Positions 17,754-27,613 are shown, counted from the stretch's first letter. The stretch: DNA of 64,000 bases from Dasania sp. GY-MA-18 (GCF_024734385.1 NZ_JANHAP010000001.1:372001-436000); one strand, 5' to 3'. The notes: generated by a model not told the origin, from the letters alone. Made by a program: numbers and translations.

Positions 17754-18086
17754 TTAGTTAAAAAAAGTGATGCGCGATAAAAACACATAATTAGCTTCCG
17801 AGGCCATCAGTGCAATCAGCACCAATATGGCACCGGGCGGTAGCAGTATCAGCAATATCATAGCCAAACGCTCCCAGGCCAAGTGCATAAATATGCTCAT
17901 GATAAAACCGGCTTTTAACAACATAAAAATTAAGATTAATGACCAGCGCAAATAGCCCTCCAGATGGTAATAATCAACCATATAAGAGAAGGTGCTTAGC
18001 ACAAACAATAGCAGCCAAACTTTTAAGTAAATGCCTATGGGGTGCTGCTGGCCTACGGCATGCTGTTGCGTTGCGGCAGTACTCAT
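17754..18086 (-). CDS. Cytochrome c oxidase subunit IV (prokaryotic type)
   Basis: 110 residues with three membrane segments (about 22-42, 49-68 and 80-100), the size and topology of the small bacterial subunit IV/CyoD family. It contributes no cofactor and stabilises the subunit I-III assembly. It lies 8 bp after subunit III and before ctaB. Confidence 0.85.
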   Translation of the reverse strand: MSTAATQQHAVGQQHPIGIYLKVWLLLFVLSTFSYMVDYYHLEGYLRWSLILIFMLLKAGFIMSIFMHLAWERLAMILLILLPPGAILVLIALMASEANYVFLSRITFFN

Positions 18087-18094
18087 AAATCACC

Positions 18095-18778
18095 TCACCA
18101 TAAATAGAAAAATGCAAAAATAAAAACCCAAACTAAATCAACAAAGTGCCAATACAGACCGGCAATTTCTACAATATCGTAACCCTTGCCCTCGTAATCA
18201 CCACGCCGTACTTTGTTTGCCACCACCAGCAAATAAATAACCCCAGCACTAACATGCAGGCCGTGAAAACCCGTAATCATAAAAAAGGATGAGCCAAATT
18301 GCGCCGCCCCCATGGGGTTAGCCCAGGGCCTTACCCCTTCATCAACAATAAGCTTGGTCCACTCAAAAGCCTGCATACCCACAAAGCTAGCCCCCAATAA
18401 AGCCGTGGCCAGCATTAGCTTAAAGGCTAACTGCCTATTGCCGTTGTAACCGGCATTAACCGCCATCGCCATAGTGCCGCTACTGGTGATTAACACAAAG
18501 GTCATAATGGCTATTAATAGCAAGGGGAAATGGGTACCCGCCACCTCTAGGGCAAATACTTCACTGGGATTGGGCCAGGCGACGGTGGTGCTCATGCGCA
18601 CGTTCATATAACCCGTTAAAAAAATACTGAATACAAAGGTGTCGCTTAATAAAAACAGCCACATCATTAACTTGCCCCAAGGCACATCAAAGGTCTGCTT
18701 ATCGGCGCTCCAATCACTCACCAGGCCAGGCATACCTGGCTCTACATATTCTGCTTTTTCTTCACCGCTGTTGGCCAT
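18095..18778 (-). CDS. Cytochrome c oxidase subunit III
   Basis: 227 residues with five to seven membrane segments. Typical subunit III motifs are MWLFLLSDTFVFSIFLTGY (near 38-56), GASFVGMQAFEWTKLI (near 128-143), FFMITGFHGLHVSAGVIYLL (near 167-186) and YWHFVDLVWVFIFAFFYLW at the end. It supports proton pumping and the stability of subunit I. It is preceded by a second, more divergent subunit-III-like gene with a 42 bp gap. Confidence 0.92.
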   Translation of the reverse strand: MANSGEEKAEYVEPGMPGLVSDWSADKQTFDVPWGKLMMWLFLLSDTFVFSIFLTGYMNVRMSTTVAWPNPSEVFALEVAGTHFPLLLIAIMTFVLITSSGTMAMAVNAGYNGNRQLAFKLMLATALLGASFVGMQAFEWTKLIVDEGVRPWANPMGAAQFGSSFFMITGFHGLHVSAGVIYLLVVANKVRRGDYEGKGYDIVEIAGLYWHFVDLVWVFIFAFFYLW

Positions 18779-18820
18779 AGGCTCACCTGCTGCTGTTACT
18801 AAAGCGTTTTAATACAAGGT

Positions 18821-19492
18821 TTAAAAACCGCACAGGGCGGCTATTGCCGCATAGGTTTCTGAGCGGCTGGTTAACAATAAAAAAAGTATCATCCACAACA
18901 CTAATAGGTAATGCCAATAGCTGGCACACAAAGCTAAGCTATTATGCAATCGCGGCAATGCTGCGCTGCGAAAAAAACGATAAATTACAGCCAGCAACAC
19001 CAGCAAACCACCGAATAGGTGCAGGGCATGTATGGCTGTTAATAAATAGTAAAAACTATTGGCGGGGTTGCTACCCACGTAATAGCCCAAGGCCATTAAC
19101 TGTTGCCAGACCATAAACTGAGCCAACATAAAAGCCACAGTAAATAGCAAGGCCAATATCAATGCCACTAGACTCGCGTTAAGCTGGCCACGCGCACTGC
19201 TATATACACCCCACTGCATTGCCAAACTGGCCAATAATAAAATAGCGCTATTGATCCAAAGCTGACCGCTGTCGGTAAAGGGCTGCCAAGGCTGCCCCGC
19301 TAAGGGAACAAAATCGGGGTACTGCGATCGCGATAAAAAAGTAATAATAAATAAAAAAAACAATACACTCACCGCAGCTAAAAAAAACCGTAAGGCTATG
19401 CGCTGCGGCATAAGGCCAGAAGTTTGTGGCATAACAGCCTCGCCAGCCTGTGCCAGCCAAGGTTTTTCAAATAAGCTCTGTAGTATTTTCAT
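18821..19492 (-). CDS. Second, divergent cytochrome oxidase subunit III-like protein
   Basis: 223 residues with about five membrane segments. The subunit III signature is recognisable in FYYLLTAIHALHLFGGLLVL (near 146-165) and ASYWHYLLVLWMILFLL (near 191-207). The N-terminal Glu-containing helices of the normal protein are replaced by unrelated hydrophobic sequence. Its ATG overlaps the subunit I stop (ATGA), so it is translationally coupled to subunit I. It probably occupies a subunit-III-like position in the complex. Two tandem subunit III genes also occur in some other bacterial oxidase operons. Confidence 0.78.
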   Translation of the reverse strand: MKILQSLFEKPWLAQAGEAVMPQTSGLMPQRIALRFFLAAVSVLFFLFIITFLSRSQYPDFVPLAGQPWQPFTDSGQLWINSAILLLASLAMQWGVYSSARGQLNASLVALILALLFTVAFMLAQFMVWQQLMALGYYVGSNPANSFYYLLTAIHALHLFGGLLVLLAVIYRFFRSAALPRLHNSLALCASYWHYLLVLWMILFLLLTSRSETYAAIAALCGF

Positions 19493-21258
19493 TCGCCTAT
19501 ACCTTTATGCCTGCCGCTTTCGTCCAGCCATTCAACCTCATCCTGGCTAAAATTTTGGGGAATAAAATCATGCTTGGCATTGGGCACACTAAAGTCATAA
19601 GCCCAGCGATAAACGCGCGGCAGCTGCGCCCCCCAGTTGCCGTGTTTGGGCGGCAAATCCGGTGTTTGCCATTCTAAGGAAGTGGCACACCAAGGGTTTT
19701 TATGGGCTTTGCGGCCATAGCGCAGGCTCCAAATCACATTGATAATAAATAAAATTTGCACCACTCCCACGATAATAGCCGACACCGTAATACTGGCATT
19801 TAACGCCTGTGCCGAATCGGGGATAAAGTCGGTGCCCGACATGGCATAGTAACGCCTAGGCACGCCTAAAAACCCTAGGTAGTGCATAGGTAAATAAATG
19901 GCATAGGTGCCTAAAAACGTTAACCAAAAATGCCATTGCCCCAAGGTTTTATTAAACATGCGGCCAGTCATTAAGGGGTACCAATGATAGATGGCGGCAA
20001 ACAACACCATCACTGGCGACACCCCCATTACCATATGAAAATGCGCCACCACAAAATACGTATCCGATAAGGGTAGGTCTACCACCACATTCCCCAAAAA
20101 CAAGCCGGTCAAACCGCCGTGGGTAAAGGTAAAAATAAAACCTATAGCAAATAACATGGGCACCGTTAGATGTATATTGCCGCGCCATAGCGTAAGCACC
20201 CAGTTGTAAACTTTAATCGCCGTAGGCACAGCAATAATTAAAGTGGTGGTAGCAAAGAAAAAACCAAAGGCGGGGTTCATGCCGCTTACATACATATGGT
20301 GCGCCCATACAATAAAGCTTAGCCCCCCTATGGCCACTATGGCCCACACCATCATGCGATAACCAAAAATATTTTTTCTCGCATGTACCGCCAACACATC
20401 AGACACCATGCCAAAGGCAGGCAAGGCTACGATATAGACTTCGGGGTGACCAAAAAACCAAAATAAATGTTGAAATAAAATTGGGCTGCCACCGCTGTAA
20501 TCTAATTGCTCGCCCATAGATAGTATGGCGGGCATAAAAAAACTGGTGCCTATGGTTTTATCTAACAACATCATAATGGCGCTAACCAATAAAGCGGGAA
20601 AGGCCAACAAGCCCAGCACAGTTGCGGTAAAAATACCCCATATGGTTAGCGGCATACGCATCAAGGTCATGCCATGGGTACGCGCCTGCAATACCGTGGT
20701 CACGTAATTTAACCCGCCCATAGTAAAAGCGACGATAAATATGGCCAGCGACACCAACATTAAAATTATGCCCCAGTCATAGCCGGGGGTGCCCTGCAGT
20801 ATTGCCTGCGGTGGGTATAGCGTCCAGCCGGCACCGGTACTACCACCGGGCACAAAAAAACTGGCCAACAACACCAATACCGCCAATAAATACGTCCAAT
20901 AGCTGAGCATATTGAGATAGGGAAATACCATGTCTCTGGCGCCTATCATCAGGGGAATTAAGTAATTACCAAAACCGCCCAGTAATAAAGCGGTCAATAA
21001 ATAAATCACCATAATCATGCCGTGCATGGTGACAAACTGCAGATAGGCGCTGGGGTTAATAAAATCAAAGGCATCGGGAAAGCCCAATTGCAAACGCATC
21101 ATGCCCGATAACACCAAGGCCACCAGCCCCACAAAAATTGCCGTGCAACCATATTGTATGGCAATCACTTTGTGATCCTGGCTCCAGATATATTTGGTAA
21201 TAAACGTATCGGGGTCGTGTAAGTCGCTGACTTGATCGGCAATTGCTATATGTGCCAT
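19489..21258 (-). CDS. ctaD: Cytochrome c oxidase subunit I
   Basis: 589 residues with twelve or more membrane segments, soluble at the C terminus (about 530-589). It carries the haem-copper centre. The GHPEVYIVALPAFGMVS region (near 265) has the His-Tyr crosslink pair and the Glu of type A1 oxidases. The CuB histidines are in VWAHHMYVSGM (near 312). The haem ligands lie in YFVVAHFHMVMG (near 400). It reduces O2 to water and pumps protons in the inner membrane. It follows the subunit II gene by about 110 bp and overlaps the next gene by 4 bp. Confidence 0.96.
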   Translation of the reverse strand: MAHIAIADQVSDLHDPDTFITKYIWSQDHKVIAIQYGCTAIFVGLVALVLSGMMRLQLGFPDAFDFINPSAYLQFVTMHGMIMVIYLLTALLLGGFGNYLIPLMIGARDMVFPYLNMLSYWTYLLAVLVLLASFFVPGGSTGAGWTLYPPQAILQGTPGYDWGIILMLVSLAIFIVAFTMGGLNYVTTVLQARTHGMTLMRMPLTIWGIFTATVLGLLAFPALLVSAIMMLLDKTIGTSFFMPAILSMGEQLDYSGGSPILFQHLFWFFGHPEVYIVALPAFGMVSDVLAVHARKNIFGYRMMVWAIVAIGGLSFIVWAHHMYVSGMNPAFGFFFATTTLIIAVPTAIKVYNWVLTLWRGNIHLTVPMLFAIGFIFTFTHGGLTGLFLGNVVVDLPLSDTYFVVAHFHMVMGVSPVMVLFAAIYHWYPLMTGRMFNKTLGQWHFWLTFLGTYAIYLPMHYLGFLGVPRRYYAMSGTDFIPDSAQALNASITVSAIIVGVVQILFIINVIWSLRYGRKAHKNPWCATSLEWQTPDLPPKHGNWGAQLPRVYRWAYDFSVPNAKHDFIPQNFSQDEVEWLDESGRHKGIGE

Positions 21259-21367
21259 GCAGTTTCTCTCTATATGTTATCTATATTTGATCTATGTCTT
21301 ACTAATGATTTTTAATCGATTTCCCTAAAATTTTTAGCAAATTTCTTCACCGGCCCAGCAGTAAAAA

Positions 21368-22723
21368 CTAGAGACTATTAATATAAGTTAAGAGGTCATC
21401 TATGGCCTGTTCATCATTTAATAAGCGCGCCATTAACATCATCTGGCGGCCATGGGTATCTTTGTTATGAGTGCCGCGTATGCCCTGTTTAAAATTGAGC
21501 AGCTGGCGTTTGATATACCAATCATCTAGGCCCACTAAGGCTGGGGCATTCAACGCGCTATTACCTTCACCCTGGCTGCCGTGACAGGCACCACAGTTAA
21601 CAAAATAGCCGTGGCCACTTTGTCTATCGCCATTGCTAATAGTGGCTGTTAGCTGTGGTTTAGGAAGACTTTGTATATAGGCCACCACATGATCAATGGC
21701 ACTTTGGTCGGCGAGCAAATTCGCCATCGCAGCCATTTGCTGGCCGTAGCTGTCTTTGGGGTGCTGGCCTCTAATGCCCTGTTTAAAATTAACTAGCTGG
21801 CGCGCCATATAGCTAGCACTTTGGCCGCTAAGCGCGGGGGCATTCATAGCCCTATTGCCCTCACCCTGCTGGCCATGGCAGCCGCCACAAGTGGCATATA
21901 ATGCTTTACCTAATTGCGCATCACCCACTACCCGCTGCTGGCTACTGGCAAAGGTAGCTTGGCTGTTTACCCAGCGTTGATAATCGGCTTCGCTCTCTAC
22001 TACTACATTGCCGCGCATGGCGTAATGAGCCAAACCGCACAACTCCATACATAAAATATCGTAGCGACCCAGCTTGGTGGGTGTTAGCCATAAGTAGCTG
22101 ACTAGGCCGGGGACTAAATCCATTTTTACTCTAAATTCAGACACCGCAAAATTATGCAGCACATCCTTAGAGCGCAGCTCAATTTTTACTGGCTTATCTA
22201 TAGGCAGGTGTAGCTCGCTATCAAACACCAGCACATCATCTAGGCCTGCGCTGTCGTTGGGGTTAATACCAAAGGGGTTGCTGGCGCTAATATGCCGCGT
22301 ATCTACTGTGCCTAATTTGCCATCCTTACCCGGCAGCCTAAAACTCCACTGCCACTGCTGCCCCACCGCCTCAATTACATGGGCCTCGGCGGGAACCTCA
22401 ACAAACTTGGCCCATACAATCAGGCCAGGGGCTAACATGGCAGCCACCCCAACGGTGGTAATAGCCATTAGCCAAGTCTCTAGTTTTTTATTTTCAGGTT
22501 CGTAGTGGGAGCGACGATGATGCTGGTGCCTATAACGGTACACGCAATAGGCCAAAAAAATATTCACCGCTATAAAAACGGCGCCGGTGACCCAAAAGGT
22601 AATATTAATGGTGCTATCTATAGAGCCCCAATTAGAGGCTAGCGGGGTAAACCACCACGGGCTCATAAAATGAAACACTAAAGAGCCGACCACCAGTAAT
22701 ACTAAAACAATCGCTAATAACAT
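21368..22723 (-). CDS. Cytochrome c oxidase subunit II with two fused cytochrome c domains
   Basis: 451 residues. Two N-terminal membrane helices (about 1-22 and 38-62) and a third hydrophobic stretch precede the cupredoxin domain with CuA ligands in LCMELCGLAHYAMRG (near 221-235). Two cytochrome c domains follow, each with CxxCH: CGGCHGQQGEGN (near 278) and CGACHGSQGEGN (near 373). They are near-repeats, sharing NAPAL, RQL(V/L)NFKQGIRG and QMM/QMAAMA. Electrons should pass through two covalent haems to CuA. This is a caa3-type enzyme with one extra haem domain and is the first gene of the operon. Confidence 0.94.
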   Translation of the reverse strand: MLLAIVLVLLVVGSLVFHFMSPWWFTPLASNWGSIDSTINITFWVTGAVFIAVNIFLAYCVYRYRHQHHRRSHYEPENKKLETWLMAITTVGVAAMLAPGLIVWAKFVEVPAEAHVIEAVGQQWQWSFRLPGKDGKLGTVDTRHISASNPFGINPNDSAGLDDVLVFDSELHLPIDKPVKIELRSKDVLHNFAVSEFRVKMDLVPGLVSYLWLTPTKLGRYDILCMELCGLAHYAMRGNVVVESEADYQRWVNSQATFASSQQRVVGDAQLGKALYATCGGCHGQQGEGNRAMNAPALSGQSASYMARQLVNFKQGIRGQHPKDSYGQQMAAMANLLADQSAIDHVVAYIQSLPKPQLTATISNGDRQSGHGYFVNCGACHGSQGEGNSALNAPALVGLDDWYIKRQLLNFKQGIRGTHNKDTHGRQMMLMARLLNDEQAIDDLLTYINSL

Positions 22724-23289
22724 AAGCGGAATAATCCTTTTATTCTTATCAGACGAAGGTTGTTTTTAACGTGCTGGAGCTTAAATACAGGCTACAAAAT
22801 ACTGACCGACTTTTTATTGCACTGCATCTACGTTACAGCCGCTAATCAACGAGTCTTGATGGTTTTAATGAAAAATACTGACGCCACCTGTGTATATGAA
22901 ATTTAAAATCAGTATAGCAGCCGATCATTAGGGCAAGCTTTTTGAAAACATGATGACATTAGGGATTATGTTATTGAAATACACACATGACATATCAGCT
23001 TATGCGCTTATAAGGCTTACTGCTTAAAACCGCTTTAAATACGGTATTTATGGTTTTTTTAGCGTATTAACGCATACCACAAGTATTCAATATGAAGCTT
23101 TAATCTATTGCTTTTTTAACCCCTGCTATAAGCCACCAACTTGGAGCCAGACCTGATATCTGCTACTATCGCGCCCTTTTTGATGGCTAGTGGCAGGCCA
23201 CTCTCTCCTAACTCGGCAGCTAAGGTCAGGCTTAGGTAGGGCACTGCTATAGTGCTAGCTAAGCAACTCACTCTGCACATGGGGCATGC
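22724..23289. other. Divergent intergenic region between oxidase operon and SulP gene
   Basis: 566 bp without a credible gene. It must hold the promoters of both flanking transcripts. The only clear symmetric site is a 15-bp palindrome TAAATAC-G-GTATTTA at 23036-23050, followed by a T-rich tract. It could be an operator, but I cannot assign a regulator. Confidence 0.45.
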
Positions 23290-24855
23290 ATGTTTAACTT
23301 AATCACCTCGAATACCAGCAATGTCAAAAATGACTTGCTATCGGGCTTTACCGTAGCCTTGGCTTTGGTGCCTGAAGCAGTGGCCTTTGCCTTTGTAGCG
23401 GGCCTAGAACCCATGGTGGGTTTATACGCAGCCTTTATGATGGGTTTACTCACCGCGGTTTTTGGCGGCCGCCCGGGAATGATTTCCGGTGCTACAGGTG
23501 CCACCGCGGTGGTCATGGTCTCGCTGGTGGCGGTACACGGCGTGCAATACTTATTCGCCGCAGTAGCCTTAGCGGGGGTATTGCAAATCACCGCCGGTAT
23601 TTTAAAGCTGGGCAAGTTTATCCGCCTAGTGCCTCACCCGGTAATGCTGGGTTTTGTTAACGGCTTGGCGATAGTGATCTTTTTGGCTCAGCTGGGCCAG
23701 TTTATGGTTAAGGACGAGTCCGGTGCGCTGGTCGCCATGCAGGGCGAAATGCTATACACCATGGGCGCACTTATCGCTATTACCATGCTGATTATGCATT
23801 TTCTGCCTAAATTCACTTCGGCAGTGCCCAGCGGCCTAGTCGCCATATTGGTGGTGACTTTAGCGGTAATTGGCTTGGATTTAGAAGCCCGCACGGTTAT
23901 CGACTATGTGCGCGACATGCTACCGGCCGAGCAAGCAGCCACCGCCACCTTAAAAGGTGAGCTACCCAGCTTTGCTATCCCCATGGTGCCCTTTAACTTA
24001 GAAACACTGCGCATTATTTTCCCTTACGCATTGATAATCGCCGCCATAGGCTTGATAGAGTCGCTACTGACCTTAACCCTGATTGATGAAATCACTAACA
24101 CCCGCGGCCACGGCAACAGAGAGTGTGTAGGCCAAGGCATAGGTAACACCGTTAATGGTTTCTTTGGCGGCATGGGCGGTTGCGCCATGATAGGCCAGAG
24201 CATGATTAATATTAACTCCGGCGGCCGCGGCCGTTTATCGGGCATTACCGCAGCACTGGTATTACTGGGCTTTATTTTGTTCGGTGCCAAGATCATAGAA
24301 ATCATTCCGCTGGCAGCACTGGTAGGGGTAATGTTTATGGTGGTACTGGGCACTTTTGAATGGTCGTCCTTCCGCATTATCAAAAAGATCCCAAGGTCAG
24401 ATGCCTTTATTATTATTTTAGTTTCGGGTGTTACCGTGGCCTATGATCTGGCCATAGCGGTTATTGTGGGTGTTATTGTCTCGGCGCTTATTTTTGCTTG
24501 GAAACACGCCAAGCACATACAAGCCGATACTTACATAGACGAGCAAGGCCAAAAAGTTTACGACCTGCGCGGCCCCGTATTTTTTGGCTCTATTAGCTAT
24601 TTCAAAGAGTTGTTTGATATAGAAAACGACCCCGAGCATGTAGTGATAGAGTTTAAACGCTCCAGAGTAAGCGATCACTCCGGTATAGAGGCCCTGGACG
24701 GCTTAGCGCTAAAATACAAAGCCGCCGGTAAAAAATTACACCTGCGCCATCTTAGCCCCGAGTGCCGCCAGCTGCTAAAAAACGCGGGCAATATGTGTGA
24801 AGTCAACGTAATGGAAGATCCCGACTACCACGTGGCTACCGACGCCTTAGGCTAA
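23290..24855 (+). CDS. SulP family anion transporter with STAS domain
   Basis: 521 residues. About ten to twelve membrane segments (25-395) begin with the family start [20 protein letters not shown], then [28 protein letters not shown] and [21 protein letters not shown] (near 290). The C-terminal STAS domain (about 420-510) has [19 protein letters not shown] and [19 protein letters not shown]. SulP proteins carry sulfate, bicarbonate or dicarboxylates, often with Na+. The sequence resembles the bicarbonate-type marine members, but the substrate is not decided. It is a single gene ending in a strong terminator. Confidence 0.93.
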   Translation: MFNLITSNTSNVKNDLLSGFTVALALVPEAVAFAFVAGLEPMVGLYAAFMMGLLTAVFGGRPGMISGATGATAVVMVSLVAVHGVQYLFAAVALAGVLQITAGILKLGKFIRLVPHPVMLGFVNGLAIVIFLAQLGQFMVKDESGALVAMQGEMLYTMGALIAITMLIMHFLPKFTSAVPSGLVAILVVTLAVIGLDLEARTVIDYVRDMLPAEQAATATLKGELPSFAIPMVPFNLETLRIIFPYALIIAAIGLIESLLTLTLIDEITNTRGHGNRECVGQGIGNTVNGFFGGMGGCAMIGQSMININSGGRGRLSGITAALVLLGFILFGAKIIEIIPLAALVGVMFMVVLGTFEWSSFRIIKKIPRSDAFIIILVSGVTVAYDLAIAVIVGVIVSALIFAWKHAKHIQADTYIDEQGQKVYDLRGPVFFGSISYFKELFDIENDPEHVVIEFKRSRVSDHSGIEALDGLALKYKAAGKKLHLRHLSPECRQLLKNAGNMCEVNVMEDPDYHVATDALG

Positions 24856-24870
24856 GCCCTGCTAATACTA

Positions 24871-24898
24871 AAGCCCTGCCTGCGCAGGGCTTTTTTTT
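24871..24898 (+). terminator. Terminator of the SulP gene
   Basis: A 9-bp perfect stem AAGCCCTGC/GCAGGGCTT with loop CTGC is followed by eight T, 15 bp after the stop codon. Confidence 0.92.
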
Positions 24899-24942
24899 GC
24901 CTGTAAACCTTAGCCGCCAGCTAGACCAAAAATCGCAGGCAT

Positions 24943-24973
24943 AAAAAAAGGCCACCTTGCGGCAGCCTTTTTT
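24943..24973 (-). terminator. Terminator of the cold-shock gene
   Basis: On the minus strand AAAAAAGGCTGCC and GGTGGCCTTTTTT pair around GCAA (two G-U pairs) and end in a T run, 14 bp after the csp stop. Confidence 0.85.
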
Positions 24974-24987
24974 AACAACGTTACTAT

Positions 24988-25191
24988 TTAGATAGCAACG
25001 ATGTTTTCAGCTTGTGGGCCTTTTTGGCCTTGAGTTACATCAAACTGAACTTTTTGGCCTTCGGCCAAAGTTTTGAAACCATCGCCTTGAATCGCGCTGA
25101 AGTGTGCGAATACGTCTGGGCCGTTCTCTTGCTCAATAAAACCAAAACCTTTGCTTTCGTTGAACCACTTTACTGTACCTGTTGTTGCCAT
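24988..25191 (-). CDS. Cold-shock protein, CspA family
   Basis: 67 residues, one cold-shock domain. RNP1 is KGFGFIEQ and RNP2 is VFAHFSAI; the start [12 protein letters not shown] and the end [10 protein letters not shown] are standard. It binds single-stranded RNA/DNA and melts RNA structure. The gene is monocistronic and codon use is strongly biased (AAC, GTT, GGT, CAA), which suggests high expression. AGGA lies ten bases before the ATG. Confidence 0.96.
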   Translation of the reverse strand: MATTGTVKWFNESKGFGFIEQENGPDVFAHFSAIQGDGFKTLAEGQKVQFDVTQGQKGPQAENIVAI

Positions 25192-25330
25192 GATCTAATC
25201 CTAAATTTATCAATGTTACTTTATTTATAATGACGCTTTAAAATCAGCATTGAATTATGGAACTCAGGACGGTACAACAAAAAAGAACGTCTTAAAGGTT
25301 GAACATAAAAACACGCTATCATTTACAAGC
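25192..25330 (-). promoter_or_regulatory. Probable long untranslated leader of the csp gene
   Basis: About 140 bp of AT-rich sequence between the csp start and the divergent CoA-transferase gene has no reading frame. Long 5' leaders are usual for cspA-type genes and act in cold induction. No exact cold-box match was found, so this rests mainly on position. Confidence 0.35.
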
Positions 25331-25432
25331 TGTTGAAATTATATGCCATTTTGGTGAAGCGTCAACATACAGCAGCGAATAATAAAACAGGCCTACCGCT
25401 AGGCTTTGCCACTATCGACTACAGGAAACAGC

Positions 25433-26632
25433 ATGAACCAGCCCACAGCACCACGACCACTGCACGGACTCAGGGTAATAGAAATGGGGCAATTGCTCGC
25501 AGGCCCCTTTACTGGCTGCATCTTAGGCTACTTTGGTGCCGAGATAATTAAAATTGAGCCTCCCGCTGGCGGCGACCCGATTAGAGGTTGGCGGGTGGTA
25601 GAAGACGGCACCTCGCTGTGGTGGCACTCGCTAGGGCGCAATAAAAAATCTGTCACCTTAAACCTAAAAGAGCAAAAAGGCCGCGATATAGCCAAACAAT
25701 TGATCAACAGCGCTGATGTACTAATAGAAAACTTCAGGCCTGGCACCATGGAAAAGTGGGGCTTGGGGCCAGAACAATTTAGCGATGCTAACCCGCAATT
25801 AGTCTACGCCCGCATCTCTGGCTTTGGTCAAACCGGCCCCTATGCCCAAAAAGCGGGCTATGCCTCAGTCACCGAAGGCATTAGCGGCTTTCGCTATGTT
25901 AACGGCCACCCCGGTCAGGCACCGGTACGCCCCAATTTGAGCATAGGCGATAGCATAGCGGGGCTGCACACCGCCCTAGGCATTACCATGGCCTTATTAG
26001 AGCGCCACAACAGCGGCAGCGGGCAAGTGGTGGACGTAGCCTTGTATGAAGCCATGTTTAACCTTATGGAAGCAGTAGTGCCCGAATACGATGGCGCGGG
26101 GGTCATACGCGAGCCTAGTGGCAGCACCGTTACCGGCATAGTACCCACCAACACCTACCGCTGCCGAGATAAAAAGTATGTGGTTATAGGCGGCAATGGC
26201 GACTCTATTTTTAAACGCCTAATGCTAGCCGCTGGCCACCCCGAAATGGCCAATAACCCCGCCATGGCCAATAACGAAGGCCGCGTCGCCCACGAGGTAG
26301 AAATAGACGCCGCCCTAGCCGCGTGGTGTGTGCGCCACCCTGCCAGCTTTATTATTGCAACCTTGGAAGAAGCTAGAGTACCAGTAGGCCCTATTTATAA
26401 TGTTGCCGATATGATGGCCGACCCCCACTTTCAAGCGCGTGGTTTATTCGAACAGGTAGAAATCAATGGCAAAGCCTTGAAGATACCCGCTATTATCCCC
26501 AAGCTTAATAAAACCCCTGGCAAAACCGATTGGCCAGGGCCCCGCTTGGGCAGCCACACCGAAGAGGTGTTAGGCCAGCTAGGGCTGGATGCCGAGGCCA
26601 TCGCCCAGTTACAGGCACAAGAGATTATATAA
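25433..26632 (+). CDS. CaiB/BaiF family CoA-transferase (class III)
   Basis: 399 residues from the ATG at 25433, preceded by ACAGGAAACAGC; a TTG at 25406 gives a longer but less likely start. Family motifs are LRVIEMGQLLAGPFTGCIL at the N terminus, LGRNKKSVTLNLK, the catalytic-Asp region NPQLVYARISGFGQTGPYA, GDSIAGLHTALGITMAL, and DPHFQARGLFEQV near the end. These enzymes move CoA between carboxylic acids, such as formyl, succinyl, oxalate or carnitine-type substrates. The CitE-like lyase and MatB-like gene also act on CoA esters but are far away. The substrate is unknown. Confidence 0.92.
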   Translation: MNQPTAPRPLHGLRVIEMGQLLAGPFTGCILGYFGAEIIKIEPPAGGDPIRGWRVVEDGTSLWWHSLGRNKKSVTLNLKEQKGRDIAKQLINSADVLIENFRPGTMEKWGLGPEQFSDANPQLVYARISGFGQTGPYAQKAGYASVTEGISGFRYVNGHPGQAPVRPNLSIGDSIAGLHTALGITMALLERHNSGSGQVVDVALYEAMFNLMEAVVPEYDGAGVIREPSGSTVTGIVPTNTYRCRDKKYVVIGGNGDSIFKRLMLAAGHPEMANNPAMANNEGRVAHEVEIDAALAAWCVRHPASFIIATLEEARVPVGPIYNVADMMADPHFQARGLFEQVEINGKALKIPAIIPKLNKTPGKTDWPGPRLGSHTEEVLGQLGLDAEAIAQLQAQEII

Positions 26633-26836
26633 ATGGATAAAGACCGCTGCCCGCTGTGTGGCAATGCCAATCTTTGCGCCGTTAACCAAGGCGGCAGCAT
26701 AACGCAGTGCTGGTGCAGCAAGGCCACTATTAACCCCGCAGCCTTGGCCGCTGTCAGTGCCGACGACCAGGGCCAGCGCTGCATCTGCCAGCAATGCGCC
26801 AGCCGCGTTGACCAGCTCAGTAAACCCGCCCAGTAA
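26633..26836 (+). CDS. Small cysteine-rich CWC protein
   Basis: 67 residues with eight or so cysteines: DRCPLCGNANLCA, CWCSK, and CICQQCASRVDQL. This is the Cys-rich CWC family, a likely zinc-binding protein of unknown function. The ATG immediately follows the CoA-transferase stop codon, so the two are co-translated. The spacing matches a real small gene, not a chance frame. Confidence 0.85.
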   Translation: MDKDRCPLCGNANLCAVNQGGSITQCWCSKATINPAALAAVSADDQGQRCICQQCASRVDQLSKPAQ

Positions 26837-26860
26837 ACGCAAACACCACTAAGGAACAGC

Positions 26861-27613
26861 ATGAGAGGCAATCTTATACACGGCGCAGAATATCTCGCCA
26901 AAGGCTTTCAACTTATTACCCAGCCCGGTTTACGGCTCTTTGTCATTATCCCCTTATTAATTAACATAGCTATTTTTGCTCTGTTGCTCACCCTCACCTT
27001 TCAGCAATTTGCCCAATGGATAGATGACTTAATGGCTTGGCTGCCCAGCTGGCTAGAGTTTTTACGCTGGGTGGTATGGCCCCTAACGGTAATTTTTGTA
27101 TTGGCTATTAGCAGTTATTTATTTAGCACTATCGCCAACTTAATCGCCTCGCCTTTTAATGGCCTGCTGGCAGAAAAAGTAGAAGAGCGCTTAACCGGTG
27201 AACCTGTTAACGGGCCGGAAACCTTGGCCCAGTTGCTAATAATGGTGCCTAAAAGTTTTGCCCGCGAGCTGCAAAAAATACTTTATTACTTACCTTGGGC
27301 CTTATTGGCCTTGGTGATTACTTTTATCCCGGTGGTCAATATTATCTCGCCAGTACTATGGTTTTTATTAGGCAGCTGGATGATGAGCATACAGTATTGC
27401 GACCTGCCCATGGATAATAACCAACACTCCTTTAAAGCAATGAAAACCGTATTAGGGCAGCATAGGCTTACTTCCAGTGGCTTTGGCATGATAGTCATGG
27501 CAGGCACTATGATACCGCTGGTAAACTTTGTGATCATGCCCGCTGCGGTATGTGGCGCAACGGTTTACTGGGTAGAAAAACTAAAACAATCCCCCAGCTT
27601 ACAACAACACTAA
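26861..27613 (+). CDS. cysZ: Sulfate transporter CysZ
   Basis: 250 residues with four long hydrophobic segments (about 25-50, 63-90, 140-175 and 200-235). CysZ hallmarks are GAEYLAKGFQLITQPGLRLFVIIPLLIN, LIASPFNGLLAEKVEERLTG and YCDLPMDNNQHSF. It moves sulfate across the inner membrane for cysteine synthesis. AAGGAA lies about six bases before the ATG. It follows the CWC gene by 24 bp and is followed 33 bp later by the peroxidase gene. Confidence 0.92.
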   Translation: MRGNLIHGAEYLAKGFQLITQPGLRLFVIIPLLINIAIFALLLTLTFQQFAQWIDDLMAWLPSWLEFLRWVVWPLTVIFVLAISSYLFSTIANLIASPFNGLLAEKVEERLTGEPVNGPETLAQLLIMVPKSFARELQKILYYLPWALLALVITFIPVVNIISPVLWFLLGSWMMSIQYCDLPMDNNQHSFKAMKTVLGQHRLTSSGFGMIVMAGTMIPLVNFVIMPAAVCGATVYWVEKLKQSPSLQQH

